The notes: generated by a model not told the origin, from the sequence alone. Shown: positions 27,365-36,469, counted from the stretch's first letter. The stretch: DNA of 64,000 nucleotides from Flavobacteriales bacterium UBA5040 (GCA_002415135.1 DIBY01000021.1:62001-126000); one strand, 5' to 3'. A program made the numbers and translations.

Positions 27365-27805
27365 ATGGAAACTAAAAATTACGAAATTCACATCAACGCA
27401 CCCATTCAAAAAGTTTGGGATTTGCTTTGGAATTCAGAAACTTATCCAATTTGGACCCAGTATTTTATGGCCGATTCTCAAATGAAATCTGACTGGGAAA
27501 TCGGTGGAAAAACTTATTTTATTGATAAAGCCGGACAGGGAATGGTCTCTACCATAGAAAGTTTAGACGAACCAAATGAAGTTGTTTTTAAACATTTGGG
27601 TACGGTAAAAGATGGAGTAGAAGATACAGAAAGCAAGGAAGTTAAAGAATGGAGTGGTGTTCAAGAAAAATATTTTCTACGTGCCATCAATGAGAATCTA
27701 ACAGAGCTTAGAGTGGTTACTCACATCAGCGGTGAACATGAAAAATATATGGATAATGGTTTCGATAAAGGATTTGCCATGCTCAGAAATATGGCAGAAA
27801 ATTAA
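27365..27805 (+). CDS. SRPBCC-family protein, copy 4
   Basis: A 146-residue protein: YEIHINAPIQKVWDLLWNSETYPIWTQYF, then WEIGGKTYFID and the C-terminal MDNGFDKGFAMLRNMAEN. It follows copy 3 by 15 bp. Its stop overlaps the start of the DoxX-like gene (shared base at 27805, TAATG arrangement), so the two are translationally coupled. Confidence 0.82.
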   Translation: METKNYEIHINAPIQKVWDLLWNSETYPIWTQYFMADSQMKSDWEIGGKTYFIDKAGQGMVSTIESLDEPNEVVFKHLGTVKDGVEDTESKEVKEWSGVQEKYFLRAINENLTELRVVTHISGEHEKYMDNGFDKGFAMLRNMAEN

Positions 27806-28263
27806 TGAAACTTTTATCAATTATTGCCATCACCTTTATTCTGTCACTAATTGCGACACGATTAATTGAGGGTTATTGGAACTTCTTATTTTCGGGTAAT
27901 TTAGCCATGGCAGTTTTTGTAATCTTCACTGGTGTTGCTCATTTTAAATACCAAAAAGGAATGGCAATGATGATTCCCGATTTCTTTCCAGCAAAAATGT
28001 TTCTGGTTTACTTCACCGGAATTTTAGAAATCGCTGCCGGAATAGGTTTGATGATTCCTTCCATCCGGGAAATTACAGCCACCTTATTAATTCTCTTTTT
28101 CATTGTTATATTTTTCGCCAACATCAATTCTTCCAAGAAACGAATCAATCTCTTTAAAGGTGATTTTACAGGTCCTGGACTCAGTTATCTGTATAAAGAA
28201 CGACTTCCAATGCAGATCATACTCATTGCTTGGACGTGGTTTTTCGGCATTTATTTAAGTTGA
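27805..28263 (+). CDS. DoxX-like membrane protein
   Basis: A 152-residue protein with four hydrophobic helices: LLSIIAITFILSLIATRLIE, LAMAVFVIFTGVAHF, FLVYFTGILEIAAGIGLMIP and TLLILFFIVIFFANI. The VFVIFTGVAHF and GILEIAAG segments are typical of the DoxX/MauE superfamily. It is the last gene of the SRPBCC/VOC cluster, with an overlapping start. Confidence 0.75.
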   Translation: MKLLSIIAITFILSLIATRLIEGYWNFLFSGNLAMAVFVIFTGVAHFKYQKGMAMMIPDFFPAKMFLVYFTGILEIAAGIGLMIPSIREITATLLILFFIVIFFANINSSKKRINLFKGDFTGPGLSYLYKERLPMQIILIAWTWFFGIYLS

Positions 28264-28292
28264 TATTTAAAGGCTAAAAACTTTTAATTTCT

Positions 28293-28300
28293 TACTTTTG
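28293..28300 (+). promoter_or_regulatory. -7 box TACTTTTG upstream of the J-domain gene
   Basis: An exact TAnnTTTG lies 41 bp before ATG 28342. No -33 TTG is seen at the usual distance. Confidence 0.4.
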
Positions 28301-28341
28301 CCTTTCAAAGTACGCAGCCTCGACTGGCTTTCTCGATTCGA

Positions 28342-28986
28342 ATGAAAAATTATTATTACTTTCTCGGTGTTAAAGAAAATGCTTCTGAAGAAGACATCAA
28401 GAAGGCGTATCGTAAACTTTCCTTAAAGTATCATCCTGACAAAAACCCAGACGATGATTTTTTCGAAACTCGTTTTATGGAAATTAAGGAAGCCTATGAA
28501 ATGTTGATCGATGCGGAGAAACGCAGAATCTACGATGATAATTTAAGCCACGAGCAAAGAAGCTACCGACCCAATCTTCCGCCAACAATCAAGTCTTTTT
28601 CAGTGAATAAAATACGGGTTCAGAAAGGAGAAGAAGTAATCATTACGTGGCAAACACAAAATGCGGATATTGTAAAAGTATTGCCGTTTGGCTTGCAGAA
28701 GGGATATGGTGAGAAAGTGATTCGGATTACAGAGTTTCAGGATGGAAAGTTTCAACTGCTCCTGCATGTGACCAATTCTCTTTTAAATAAAACAATTGTT
28801 CAGGGGCTTACAATTACAGAAATCTTCGACAATAAAAGTGAAGAGTTTAGAAGTGAGGTAGAAGATCTATTCAAACCTGAAAAACCAACTAGAAACAATC
28901 CGTCCGGAATGTCTAGGGGTACGAGAATTTTTCTGTTCCTGCTTTTTATTGCGATTTTAATTTTCGCAATATTTCAGAACAGCTAA
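28342..28986 (+). CDS. Membrane-anchored J-domain protein
   Basis: A 214-residue protein. The J domain (about 2-66) is complete: YYFLGVKENASEEDIKKAYR, LKYHPDKNP with the HPD, and AYEMLIDAEKRRIYD. A beta-rich middle follows (about 80-150, KGEEVIITWQTQNADIVKVL), which looks like an immunoglobulin-type strand set. It ends with one tail-anchor helix (IFLFLLFIAILIFAIF). There is no Cys-rich or CTD domain, so it is a class III (DnaJ-like) co-chaperone held at the inner membrane. Confidence 0.85.
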   Translation: MKNYYYFLGVKENASEEDIKKAYRKLSLKYHPDKNPDDDFFETRFMEIKEAYEMLIDAEKRRIYDDNLSHEQRSYRPNLPPTIKSFSVNKIRVQKGEEVIITWQTQNADIVKVLPFGLQKGYGEKVIRITEFQDGKFQLLLHVTNSLLNKTIVQGLTITEIFDNKSEEFRSEVEDLFKPEKPTRNNPSGMSRGTRIFLFLLFIAILIFAIFQNS

Positions 28987-29007
28987 GAGGTAACTTAATC
29001 AGGAATA

Positions 29008-29160
29008 TTAGACCATTTTCAATCGGCCTGGGCATTTTTTACAACGCTTTCCTTTCTTAAATTTTTTACAGCAATTTTTTTTACCACAAGATAGTTCCTC
29101 TTTGATTTCACTAAAGGGCATCAGCGGCGATACTTTAAAAGGGATAATCTGACCATTCAT
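29008..29160 (-). CDS. 50-residue Cys/Lys-rich small protein
   Basis: I read this frame by hand: ATG at 29160, TAA at 29008-29010. It begins MNGQIIPFKVSPLMPFSEIK and has a C-terminal cluster CGKKNCCKKFKKGKRCKKC, giving Cys at 25, 30, 31, 40 and 43. The spacing could bind one metal ion, and the Lys-rich background could contact nucleic acid or membrane. It is the only coding frame I support in the 400-bp gap between the J-domain gene and gcvP, on the opposite strand to both. Confidence rests on clean coding sense and biased composition. Confidence 0.6.
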   Translation of the reverse strand: MNGQIIPFKVSPLMPFSEIKEELSCGKKNCCKKFKKGKRCKKCPGRLKMV

Positions 29161-29388
29161 CTTGCAAAGATAAATTTAATTTAGAATAAATAAAAATAAG
29201 GATGTTAAATTTTATTAAAGTTATAGCAGTGAGCATTTTGAATTGCCAGTCTTGTTTTGAGTGCACTAAATAATAAGTTATCGAAGTAGTCTATCATCAT
29301 AATTAAATGAGATTTATCAATTGCGGTACTGCGCAAAAATTTGTATTTTTACTGACCTTTATTTTAGAAATAAATCTAGTAAATATAT

Positions 29389-32247
29389 ATGAATACCACA
29401 CAATTTGTTAATCGCCACATTTCTATGAATGAAGCCGATACACAGGCAATGTTAGAGAAAGTAGGCGTTGCGAGTATGGAAGAACTAATTGGTCAAACCA
29501 TTCCAGATTCTATTCGGTTAAAGCAAGAACTCAACATTTCAGACCCACTTTCGGAGCAGGAAATGTTAGCTCATTCAAAAGAATTGGCTGCAAAAAATTT
29601 AATGTTCGATAACTATATCGGTTTCGGATATCACAACACTGTTTTACCAAGTGTCATCCAACGTAATATTTTGGAAAATCCTTCCTGGTATACTGCTTAC
29701 ACACCTTATCAGGCAGAAATTGCACAAGGAAGATTAGAAGCACTTTTAAATTTTCAAACAGTAGTTTGCGATTTAACTGGATTTAAACTGGCAAATGCTT
29801 CACTTTTAGATGAATCGACTGCAGCTGCTGAAGCGATGCATATGTTCTTTGAAAGCCGGACTAAAGTACAGAAGAAAGCGGGAGCACAAAAATTCTTCGT
29901 TTCAGATTTAGTATTTCCTCAAACTGTTGCTGTTTTAAAAACTAAAGCGGAAGGCTTAGGAATCGATGTGATTGTTGGAAATCATAAAACACATCAGTTT
30001 AACGATTCTTATTTTGGCGTTCTATTACAATATCCAGGAAAAAACGGAATCGTTTTAGACTATTCTGAAAATATTCAATACTATAAAGAATTTGATTTAC
30101 AGGTTGTTGTAGCTTGTGATCCAATGGCTTTGGTAAAACTGAAATCGCCAGCAGATATGGGTGCAGATTGTGCCGTGGGAACTACGCAGCGATTCGGAAT
30201 TCCGATGGGTTACGGTGGCCCTCATGCAGCATTCTTTGCTTGTAAAGACGAATATAAACGTGATCTTCCAGGTAGAATTATCGGAGTTTCTCAAGATGCT
30301 TACGGAAAGCGAGCGCTAAGAATGGCGCTTCAAACCAGAGAGCAGCATATCAAAAGAGAAAAAGCAACTTCAAATATTTGTACCGCACAAGTGCTTCTCG
30401 CCGTTATGGCTGGAATGTACGCCGTGTATCACGGACCAAAAGGTTTGAACTTTATCGCTGATCAAATTCACTTTAAAGCGTTGGGCTTGCATGAAGGTTT
30501 GAAAATTTTAGGTTACGATATTGTTGAAGAACCTATTTTCGATACCGTGAAATTTAGAATTCATGAAGATGATAAAAACAGATTGATGCGCACCATGCGT
30601 GACCAAAAAGTCAATCTGAATTATTTTTCCGAAGGAATCGTGAGTATTGCACTTAATGAATCGTCAACGACCGCTAAAGTTCAATATTTATTTGATGCTT
30701 TCGCTGGCTTTTTAGATAAGCAAAGTTTTAAATTAATCTTTAAAGAAGAAGTTCAAATTCCACAGGAGTTTTTGAGAACGGATGAAATTCTGAAAGAGGA
30801 AGTTTTCAACAGATATCATACAGAAACCGAGTTGATGCGTTATATCAAACGTTTGGAAAGAAAAGATCTATCTCTAACCCATTCGATGATTTCGCTAGGT
30901 TCTTGTACCATGAAGCTCAATGCTGCAACCCAAATGTTGCCGTTATCTTGGGCAGAATGGGGAAGTGTACATCCATTTGTACCGACCGAACAAGCTGGTG
31001 GTTACCAAGCGCTCATCAAGGAATTAGAAAAAGATTTATCAGAAATTACTGGATTTGCCGGAACTTCTTTACAGCCCAATTCTGGTGCTCAAGGAGAATA
31101 TGCTGGGTTAATGGTTATTCGCCAGTATCATAAATCACGTGGTGAAGGTCATCGTAATATCGCTTTAATTCCACAATCTGCGCACGGAACGAATCCTGCT
31201 TCTGCAGTACTTGCCGGAATGAAAGTGGTGGTTGTAAAAAACATCGAAACCGGTGAAATTGATTTTGAAGATTTAAAAGCAAAAGCCGAGTTACACAGTG
31301 ACAATCTTGCTGCGGTAATGATTACTTACCCTTCTACTTACGGTTTCTTTGATGACAACATTATCGAAATTACCGATTTGATTCACCAGCATGGTGGCCA
31401 AATTTATATGGACGGTGCGAATATGAACGCTCAAGTTGGTTACACTTCTCCTGGAAATATTGGAGCAGATGTTTGTCACTTGAACCTGCATAAGACTTTT
31501 GCGATTCCACATGGTGGTGGTGGACCTGGCGTTGGACCGATCTGCGTTGCTGAACATTTAGTAAAATTCTTACCAAGCAATCCCAATATTAAAATCGGAA
31601 CAAAGGAATCCATTGATGCCATTTCTGGAGCGCCTTACGGTTCTTCTTTGGTGTTAAATATTTCTTACGCTTACATTAAAATGCTCGGAACTTCTGGTTT
31701 GAAGAAAGCCACTGAATATGCAATTCTTAATGCCAATTATTTGAAAGAGGTTTTAGGAGAACATTTCCCAGTATTGTACTCAAACAATAAAGGACGCGTT
31801 GCTCACGAATGTATCATCGATTTCCGACAGTTTAAAACACTGGGAATTGAAGTTGCTGATGTTGCAAAACGTTTGATGGATTATGGTTACCACGCGCCTA
31901 CAGTAAGTTTCCCAGTTGCTGGAACTTTAATGATCGAGCCAACTGAATCTGAAAGCAAAGCAGAATTAGATCGTTTCGCTGAAGCATTAATTTCCATTAA
32001 AAGAGAGATCGATGAAATCGCGGAAGGTAAATATGATACGGCCAACAACGTTTTGAAAAATGCGCCTCACACACAAGAAGTGGTTATTTCTGACGATTGG
32101 GACCGACCATACAGCCGTGAAAAAGCAGCTTACCCTTTAGATTGGGTTCGTGATAATAAATTCTTTGCGTCCGTTTCTCGTGTTGACGAGGCATATGGCG
32201 ATAGAAATCTTATTTGCACCTGCGCACCAATTGAAAGTTATATGTAA
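29389..32247 (+). CDS. gcvP: Glycine dehydrogenase (decarboxylating), P-protein
   Basis: A 952-residue single-chain P-protein (N and C halves fused). N half: IGFGYHNTVLPSVIQRNILENP and the inactive PLP-like fold. C half: SLGSCTMKLNAATQM, then the PLP-lysine motif HLNLHKTFAIPHGGGGPG. The C-terminus is RVDEAYGDRNLICTCAPIESY. It decarboxylates glycine and passes the aminomethyl group to the H-protein lipoamide in the glycine cleavage system. gcvT and gcvH are not in the window. A strong terminator follows. I saw no glycine-riboswitch-like structure upstream. Confidence 0.97.
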   Translation: MNTTQFVNRHISMNEADTQAMLEKVGVASMEELIGQTIPDSIRLKQELNISDPLSEQEMLAHSKELAAKNLMFDNYIGFGYHNTVLPSVIQRNILENPSWYTAYTPYQAEIAQGRLEALLNFQTVVCDLTGFKLANASLLDESTAAAEAMHMFFESRTKVQKKAGAQKFFVSDLVFPQTVAVLKTKAEGLGIDVIVGNHKTHQFNDSYFGVLLQYPGKNGIVLDYSENIQYYKEFDLQVVVACDPMALVKLKSPADMGADCAVGTTQRFGIPMGYGGPHAAFFACKDEYKRDLPGRIIGVSQDAYGKRALRMALQTREQHIKREKATSNICTAQVLLAVMAGMYAVYHGPKGLNFIADQIHFKALGLHEGLKILGYDIVEEPIFDTVKFRIHEDDKNRLMRTMRDQKVNLNYFSEGIVSIALNESSTTAKVQYLFDAFAGFLDKQSFKLIFKEEVQIPQEFLRTDEILKEEVFNRYHTETELMRYIKRLERKDLSLTHSMISLGSCTMKLNAATQMLPLSWAEWGSVHPFVPTEQAGGYQALIKELEKDLSEITGFAGTSLQPNSGAQGEYAGLMVIRQYHKSRGEGHRNIALIPQSAHGTNPASAVLAGMKVVVVKNIETGEIDFEDLKAKAELHSDNLAAVMITYPSTYGFFDDNIIEITDLIHQHGGQIYMDGANMNAQVGYTSPGNIGADVCHLNLHKTFAIPHGGGGPGVGPICVAEHLVKFLPSNPNIKIGTKESIDAISGAPYGSSLVLNISYAYIKMLGTSGLKKATEYAILNANYLKEVLGEHFPVLYSNNKGRVAHECIIDFRQFKTLGIEVADVAKRLMDYGYHAPTVSFPVAGTLMIEPTESESKAELDRFAEALISIKREIDEIAEGKYDTANNVLKNAPHTQEVVISDDWDRPYSREKAAYPLDWVRDNKFFASVSRVDEAYGDRNLICTCAPIESYM

Positions 32248-32269
32248 TCAAAAAAACATAAAAATAGAG

Positions 32270-32299
32270 ATCCTGAAGTTCAACTTCAGGATTTTTTTT
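32270..32299 (+). terminator. Intrinsic terminator of gcvP
   Basis: TCCTGAAGTT-C-AACTTCAGGA (32271-32291) is followed by eight T. Its T-run doubles as the -33 region of the toxin-antitoxin promoter. Confidence 0.88.
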
Positions 32300-32328
32300 G
32301 GACTTGTTATAATTTTGTTATAACTTTG
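32298..32328 (+). promoter_or_regulatory. MazEF promoter with two phased direct repeats
   Basis: TTG (32298-32300), a 20-bp gap and TAACTTTG (32321-32328) form a complete -33/-7 promoter. Between and into the -7 box are two copies of TTGTTATAA (32304-32312 and 32315-32323), 11 bp apart, i.e. one helical turn. This is a likely autoregulatory operator for the antitoxin. ATG follows at 32342. Confidence 0.65.
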
Positions 32329-32341
32329 ATAAAATCATTTT

Positions 32342-32593
32342 ATGAAAACGAAGCTTAGAAAAATAGGAAATTCTTCTGGAATTATATTGAGCAAAAGAAT
32401 TTTGGAGCAACTCGATATTGAAGAAAATGATGAATTAAAGTTAGCAGTAAAAGACGGCAAAATTTTAATCGAAAAAGTCTCAGAAGGTAGAGCGAACTGG
32501 AAAGAGCAATTTTTACAGACGGGATCTTTGACAGATCATGATCACGAAATGACGTTTTCTAATCAATTTGATGAAGAAGAATGGACGTGGTAA
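32342..32593 (+). CDS. mazE: AbrB/MazE-type antitoxin
   Basis: An 83-residue protein with the swapped-hairpin AbrB fold: MKTKLRKIGNSSGIILSKRI, then LDIEENDELKLAVKDGKILIEK. The acidic C-terminal tail (ending FDEEEWTW) fits toxin binding. It overlaps the toxin start by 13 bp, typical of coupled TA pairs. Confidence 0.88.
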   Translation: MKTKLRKIGNSSGIILSKRILEQLDIEENDELKLAVKDGKILIEKVSEGRANWKEQFLQTGSLTDHDHEMTFSNQFDEEEWTW

Positions 32594-32907
32594 AAAGATT
32601 TGAAATTTATTTTGTAGAGTTCGATCCTACAAAAGGTTCTGAAATTAACAAAACCAGACCCGGCGTAGTTCTTTCACCTGATGAAATGAATGATGCTTTA
32701 AGTACAGTGATCATCGCACCTTTAACATCTACTCTAAAAAACTATCCTTCCAGAATAAATTGTACCGTAAAAAATAAGGATGGTCAAATCGCATTAGATC
32801 AACTTCGGTGCGTTGATAAGTCCCGACTTAAAAATAGATTATCAAAACTATCAGAAAAAGAACAGCATGACGTTCTTGAGGTATTGCAAAAAATGTTTTC
32901 AAAGTAA
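32581..32907 (+). CDS. mazF: MazF/PemK-type mRNA interferase toxin
   Basis: A 108-residue protein. MazF motifs are present: FEIYFVEFDPTKGSEINKTRPGVVLS, then STVIIAPLTST and GQIALDQLRCVDKSRL. The Arg in KTRPGVV and the Thr in PLTST are at the expected active-site positions, so it looks intact. It cleaves RNA when freed from the antitoxin. The recognition sequence cannot be predicted. Confidence 0.9.
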   Translation: MDVVKRFEIYFVEFDPTKGSEINKTRPGVVLSPDEMNDALSTVIIAPLTSTLKNYPSRINCTVKNKDGQIALDQLRCVDKSRLKNRLSKLSEKEQHDVLEVLQKMFSK

Positions 32908-32947
32908 ATCACAACATTACTTATTATTCATTGCTCCTCAATCTTCC

Positions 32948-34045
32948 TCACATCCCAAATTCCACCGTATACTTTTTATCAAATTTCCATTTGCCATCGA
33001 CAAATTCTGCAGACAAAGTTCCATCGCCGCTTTGATCTGAGAAATCAGTAAAATAAACTTCAGGATATCCTTTGTACATTTTCATTTTGCTGTATTTTCC
33101 AGGAAAAAAGTGGTCAAGAACATCCTCTTTTATAGGAGCTTTTTCTGTCGTGTTGTACATCAAAACTTTAATATTCTTTGGATTAATGGCTTGAAAATAA
33201 TCACAGTCAGTTAAAATTTCTGTGAACGAATATTTGGTAACCGCTTTCGGATGGTCAACCAGTGTTTCATACATCGCTGTGTATTTATCTGTTCCAGATT
33301 TAAATTTCGGATTTGGATCGGTGAAGTCAGCAATTCCATCATCATCGGTGTCAGCAGAATTAGGATTCAGTCCGATGAATTTTTCGAATTGATCATTGAA
33401 ACCATCTTGATCACTGTCTTTTTTAATTTCGTCTAAATTGATGACAAACTGAACGCCATCTTTAATCACTTCATATTTCGGCAACATAGGAACGCGCGAT
33501 AATCTTTGAATATCAACTAAAGTTCCGCTCATCACAAATTGGTTATTGTCTAAAAATTTTTGGTCCTTTTTATAAAAGTCAGGAATGTAAATGTTTTGCG
33601 TTAGTCCTAAAAAGTAAGGTTTAAAATCGCCGCTGCTTTTTTCAATAATCCACCAGCCGTATTTGTTTTTTGCCAATGCATAATTTTCTTGAATCGATAA
33701 ATAACTGAATTCTGGTAAAGCGGAGATCCATTCGCCAAACTTTTTTTGATATTCTGGTGACTCGAAATAGACTTTTTCTTTTTCCTGCAGATCTTCCGTT
33801 ATTTTTAAATCGTAGTTGAATGGTGTAAAGTCGCTCACTTCTTTCATTTGAATAGGTGCGGGTAGATTTTTAAGAATTTCAGCGTGCGTAAGCTTTGCGA
33901 CAGGTTTTGCAATATGATCGTAATTGGCGCCTTCATTCATTATAAAGCATTGCTGTTCTATGTTTTCTTCAGCTTTTTCATTGGACTTGTCACTTTTATT
34001 ACAAGACAAAATAAATAAGGGCAACAGTAAAAGATAAACTTTCAT
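32948..34045 (-). CDS. Lipoprotein with Ca-binding TSP3-like repeats
   Basis: A 365-residue protein. The signal is VYLLLLPLFILSC. In the middle is a thrombospondin-type-3-like acidic stretch (DSDQDGFNDQFEKF, then NSADTDDDGIADFTDPNP), which binds Ca2+ in such proteins. The C-terminal part ends GTLSAEFVDGKWKFDKKYTVEF and may form beta structure. No enzyme family is recognised. It is convergent with mazF and divergent from dgt (50-bp gap). Confidence 0.7.
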   Translation of the reverse strand: MKVYLLLLPLFILSCNKSDKSNEKAEENIEQQCFIMNEGANYDHIAKPVAKLTHAEILKNLPAPIQMKEVSDFTPFNYDLKITEDLQEKEKVYFESPEYQKKFGEWISALPEFSYLSIQENYALAKNKYGWWIIEKSSGDFKPYFLGLTQNIYIPDFYKKDQKFLDNNQFVMSGTLVDIQRLSRVPMLPKYEVIKDGVQFVINLDEIKKDSDQDGFNDQFEKFIGLNPNSADTDDDGIADFTDPNPKFKSGTDKYTAMYETLVDHPKAVTKYSFTEILTDCDYFQAINPKNIKVLMYNTTEKAPIKEDVLDHFFPGKYSKMKMYKGYPEVYFTDFSDQSGDGTLSAEFVDGKWKFDKKYTVEFGM

Positions 34046-34077
34046 ATCAAAAACTTTTATTAGTTAAATTTAAGACT

Positions 34078-34085
34078 TATTTTTG
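34078..34085 (+). promoter_or_regulatory. -7 box TATTTTTG upstream of dgt
   Basis: An exact TAnnTTTG ends 10 nt before the dgt start, giving a very short predicted leader. Confidence 0.4.
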
Positions 34086-34095
34086 GTATCGTATT

Positions 34096-35451
34096 ATGAT
34101 ATTAAACAGTCTATTTACCCATCAACGCACCGGAAATCATCCGGCAACTTCAGCTTCAAGAACGGATTTTCAAAGAGATTTTGACCGTATCATTTTTTCG
34201 GCCTCTTTTCGAAGATTACAGAATAAAACCCAGGTTTTTCCACTTCCGGGAAGTGTCTTTGTACACAACCGATTGACCCATTCTCTAGAGGTTTCTTCCG
34301 TAGGCAGAAGTTTGGGATCTGCAATGGGAGATTTTATCTTTAATAATTTTAAAGGTGATTTGGATGACAACGCGCAGAATTTCTATCAACATAATTTACA
34401 CAACGTGATTGCGGCGGCTTGCCTTTGTCATGATGTCGGAAATCCTGCTTTCGGACATTCTGGTGAAGACGCTATTGCCAGTTATTTTGAAAAAAATGAA
34501 AAGGATTTAAAAGGGAAATTTAATGAAAAGGAATGGGCGGATCTGGTAAATTTCGAAGGGAATGCAAATGCCATCAGAGTTTTGACCCATCAGCAAACAG
34601 GAAAAGATGAAGGTGGAACTCAGTTAACTTACACGACTTTGGCGAGCATTGCAAAATATCCGTGTGAAGCGATTGCGAAGAAAAAAGGAATAATTCACCG
34701 CAAGAAGTTCGGCTTCTTTCAAAATGAAAAAGAAACCTTTCTTAATATTGCAAAATCGGTTGATCTAAAACAGGAAAGTGAGGACCCGACGATTTTTAAA
34801 AGGCATCCATTTGTTTGGTTGGTGGAAGCGGCAGATGACATTTGTTACAATATCATTGATATGGAAGACGCCCATCGGTTGGGAATTGTATCCACTTCAG
34901 ACTGTGAGAATTTATTTCTTGAACTCATTAAATCTGAGAATGGAAATGCCAAAAGAGTAGAAGATAAACTGGCTATTTTGACCAACGCCAACGAACGAAT
35001 TTCTTATCTGAGAGCTAAAGTAATTAATGCCTTGATCAATAAATCGATCCAAATTTACCAGGACCGTTTTACGGATATTTTAGATGGAACTTTAGATAAA
35101 GCGCTTCTCGATATTTTCAAAATTGATAATCCATCTTTACAGGAGATTGAAAACTTTTCGATTGATAAAATTTACAATCATAAAAATGTAATTGAGATTG
35201 AAAATGCAGGTTATAATGTGATGTATGAATTATTAGATCATTTTATTCCCTCCATTTTAACAAGCAAAGGGGATTGTAAATCTTATGATAAAATGGCGTT
35301 GAAACTTTTGCCAAAACAATTTCTTTATGAAGACGGAAGTGATTACCAAAAAGTTCTTGGAGTGATTGATTTTGTCTCCGGAATGACTGATAATTTTGCC
35401 ACCGATCTTTACCGAAAAATCAAAGGAATTGATATCGGAATGACCATGTAA
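34096..35451 (+). CDS. dgt: Deoxyguanosinetriphosphate triphosphohydrolase-like HD protein
   Basis: A 451-residue protein, normal for the family. The N-terminal signature is RTDFQRDFDRIIFSASFRRLQ. The HD metal site is shown by NRLTHSLEVSSVGRSLG (His) and CLCHDVGNPAFGHSGE (His-Asp), with a later Asp in ADDICYNIIDMEDA. It splits dNTPs into the nucleoside and triphosphate and helps control dNTP pools; some homologues also protect against phages. It is a lone gene here with no defence genes nearby, so housekeeping is favoured. Confidence 0.92.
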   Translation: MILNSLFTHQRTGNHPATSASRTDFQRDFDRIIFSASFRRLQNKTQVFPLPGSVFVHNRLTHSLEVSSVGRSLGSAMGDFIFNNFKGDLDDNAQNFYQHNLHNVIAAACLCHDVGNPAFGHSGEDAIASYFEKNEKDLKGKFNEKEWADLVNFEGNANAIRVLTHQQTGKDEGGTQLTYTTLASIAKYPCEAIAKKKGIIHRKKFGFFQNEKETFLNIAKSVDLKQESEDPTIFKRHPFVWLVEAADDICYNIIDMEDAHRLGIVSTSDCENLFLELIKSENGNAKRVEDKLAILTNANERISYLRAKVINALINKSIQIYQDRFTDILDGTLDKALLDIFKIDNPSLQEIENFSIDKIYNHKNVIEIENAGYNVMYELLDHFIPSILTSKGDCKSYDKMALKLLPKQFLYEDGSDYQKVLGVIDFVSGMTDNFATDLYRKIKGIDIGMTM

Positions 35452-35520
35452 ATTAGGTAAATTTTAATTATCTTTATCGGAAATCAAAATGATTTAATTA
35501 AAACCAAAAAAATTAGACTA

Positions 35521-36417
35521 ATGACTTATTTAGGATTTATTATCTTTTTCGCTTTAGTAGTTCTGTTCGCTTCCTTCTTTACGGTGAAGCAAGCAACAGC
35601 CGCAATTGTAGAGCGATTAGGAAAATTTCATGTGGTACGCCAATCAGGTTTGCATTTAAAAATTCCGTTCATCGATCAGGTTGCTAAGAGAATGAACTTA
35701 AGAATTCAGCAATTAGATGTAATTATTGATACAAAAACTTTGGATAACGTGTTTATCAGAATGAAAGTTTCTGTTCAGTATCAGGTTATTGCTTCCCAAG
35801 TTGCCGACTCATTCTACCGTTTAGAAAATCCGGAAAACCAGATTACCTCTTATGTATTTGATGTGGTAAGAGCAGAAGTTCCAAAGTTAAAATTGGATGA
35901 TGTTTTCGTAAGAAAAGATGACGTTGCAATTGCTGTAAAAGGAGAACTTCAGGAAGCGATGCAAAGTTACGGGTACGATATCATCAAAGCTTTGGTAACG
36001 GATATCGATCCAGACGAACAGGTGAAACACGCGATGAACAGAATTAATGCTGCGGAACGTGAAAAAACTGCTGCAGAATACGAATCTGAAGCACAGAAAA
36101 TTAGAATTGTAGCCGTAGCGAAAGCTGAAGCAGAATCTAAAAAATTGCAAGGTCAAGGTATTGCAGATCAGCGTAGAGAAATTGCTGCCGGTTTAGTTGA
36201 ATCTGTAAAAATGTTGAATGAAGCGAACATTAATGCGCAGGAAGCTTCTGCCTTAATCGTGGTAACCCAGCATTATGACACGTTACAGGCAATTGGTTCT
36301 ACCAATAAGAGCAGTTTGGTTTTATTGCCAAATTCACCAAATTCAGCAAGTACTTTATTGAATGATCTAATGGTTTCAATGGCTGCAAGTCAGCAATTGG
36401 AGCATATTAAAGAGTAA
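35521..36417 (+). CDS. SPFH/stomatin-like protein (HflC/QmcA type)
   Basis: A 298-residue protein with an N-terminal membrane segment (LGFIIFFALVVLFASFF). The SPFH domain follows at VKQATAAIVERLGKFHVVRQSGLHLKIPFIDQ, and the end is a coiled coil plus C-terminal helix (INAAEREKTAAEYESEAQKIR). The layout matches stomatin/QmcA. It is a second, separate SPFH family from the flotillin at 2.7-4.8 kb, and no NfeD partner is adjacent. A terminator follows. Confidence 0.9.
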   Translation: MTYLGFIIFFALVVLFASFFTVKQATAAIVERLGKFHVVRQSGLHLKIPFIDQVAKRMNLRIQQLDVIIDTKTLDNVFIRMKVSVQYQVIASQVADSFYRLENPENQITSYVFDVVRAEVPKLKLDDVFVRKDDVAIAVKGELQEAMQSYGYDIIKALVTDIDPDEQVKHAMNRINAAEREKTAAEYESEAQKIRIVAVAKAEAESKKLQGQGIADQRREIAAGLVESVKMLNEANINAQEASALIVVTQHYDTLQAIGSTNKSSLVLLPNSPNSASTLLNDLMVSMAASQQLEHIKE

Positions 36418-36442
36418 ATAGTTAATTAATTATTTTCAAGAC

Positions 36443-36469
36443 AAAGCCAACTTCACAGTTGGCTTTTTT
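36443..36469 (+). terminator. Intrinsic terminator after the stomatin-like gene
   Basis: Arms AAAGCCAAC and GTTGGCTTT with a 6-nt loop, followed by T-rich sequence. Confidence 0.8.

Noticed and set aside
28987..29388. Glycine riboswitch upstream of gcvP
   Set aside because: The gap holds the small minus-strand gene and AT-rich sequence; no tandem aptamer-like conserved GC-rich helices seen by eye.
34096..35451. Anti-phage dGTPase system
   Set aside because: Full-length housekeeping-type Dgt with no defence partners, integrase or phage genes nearby.
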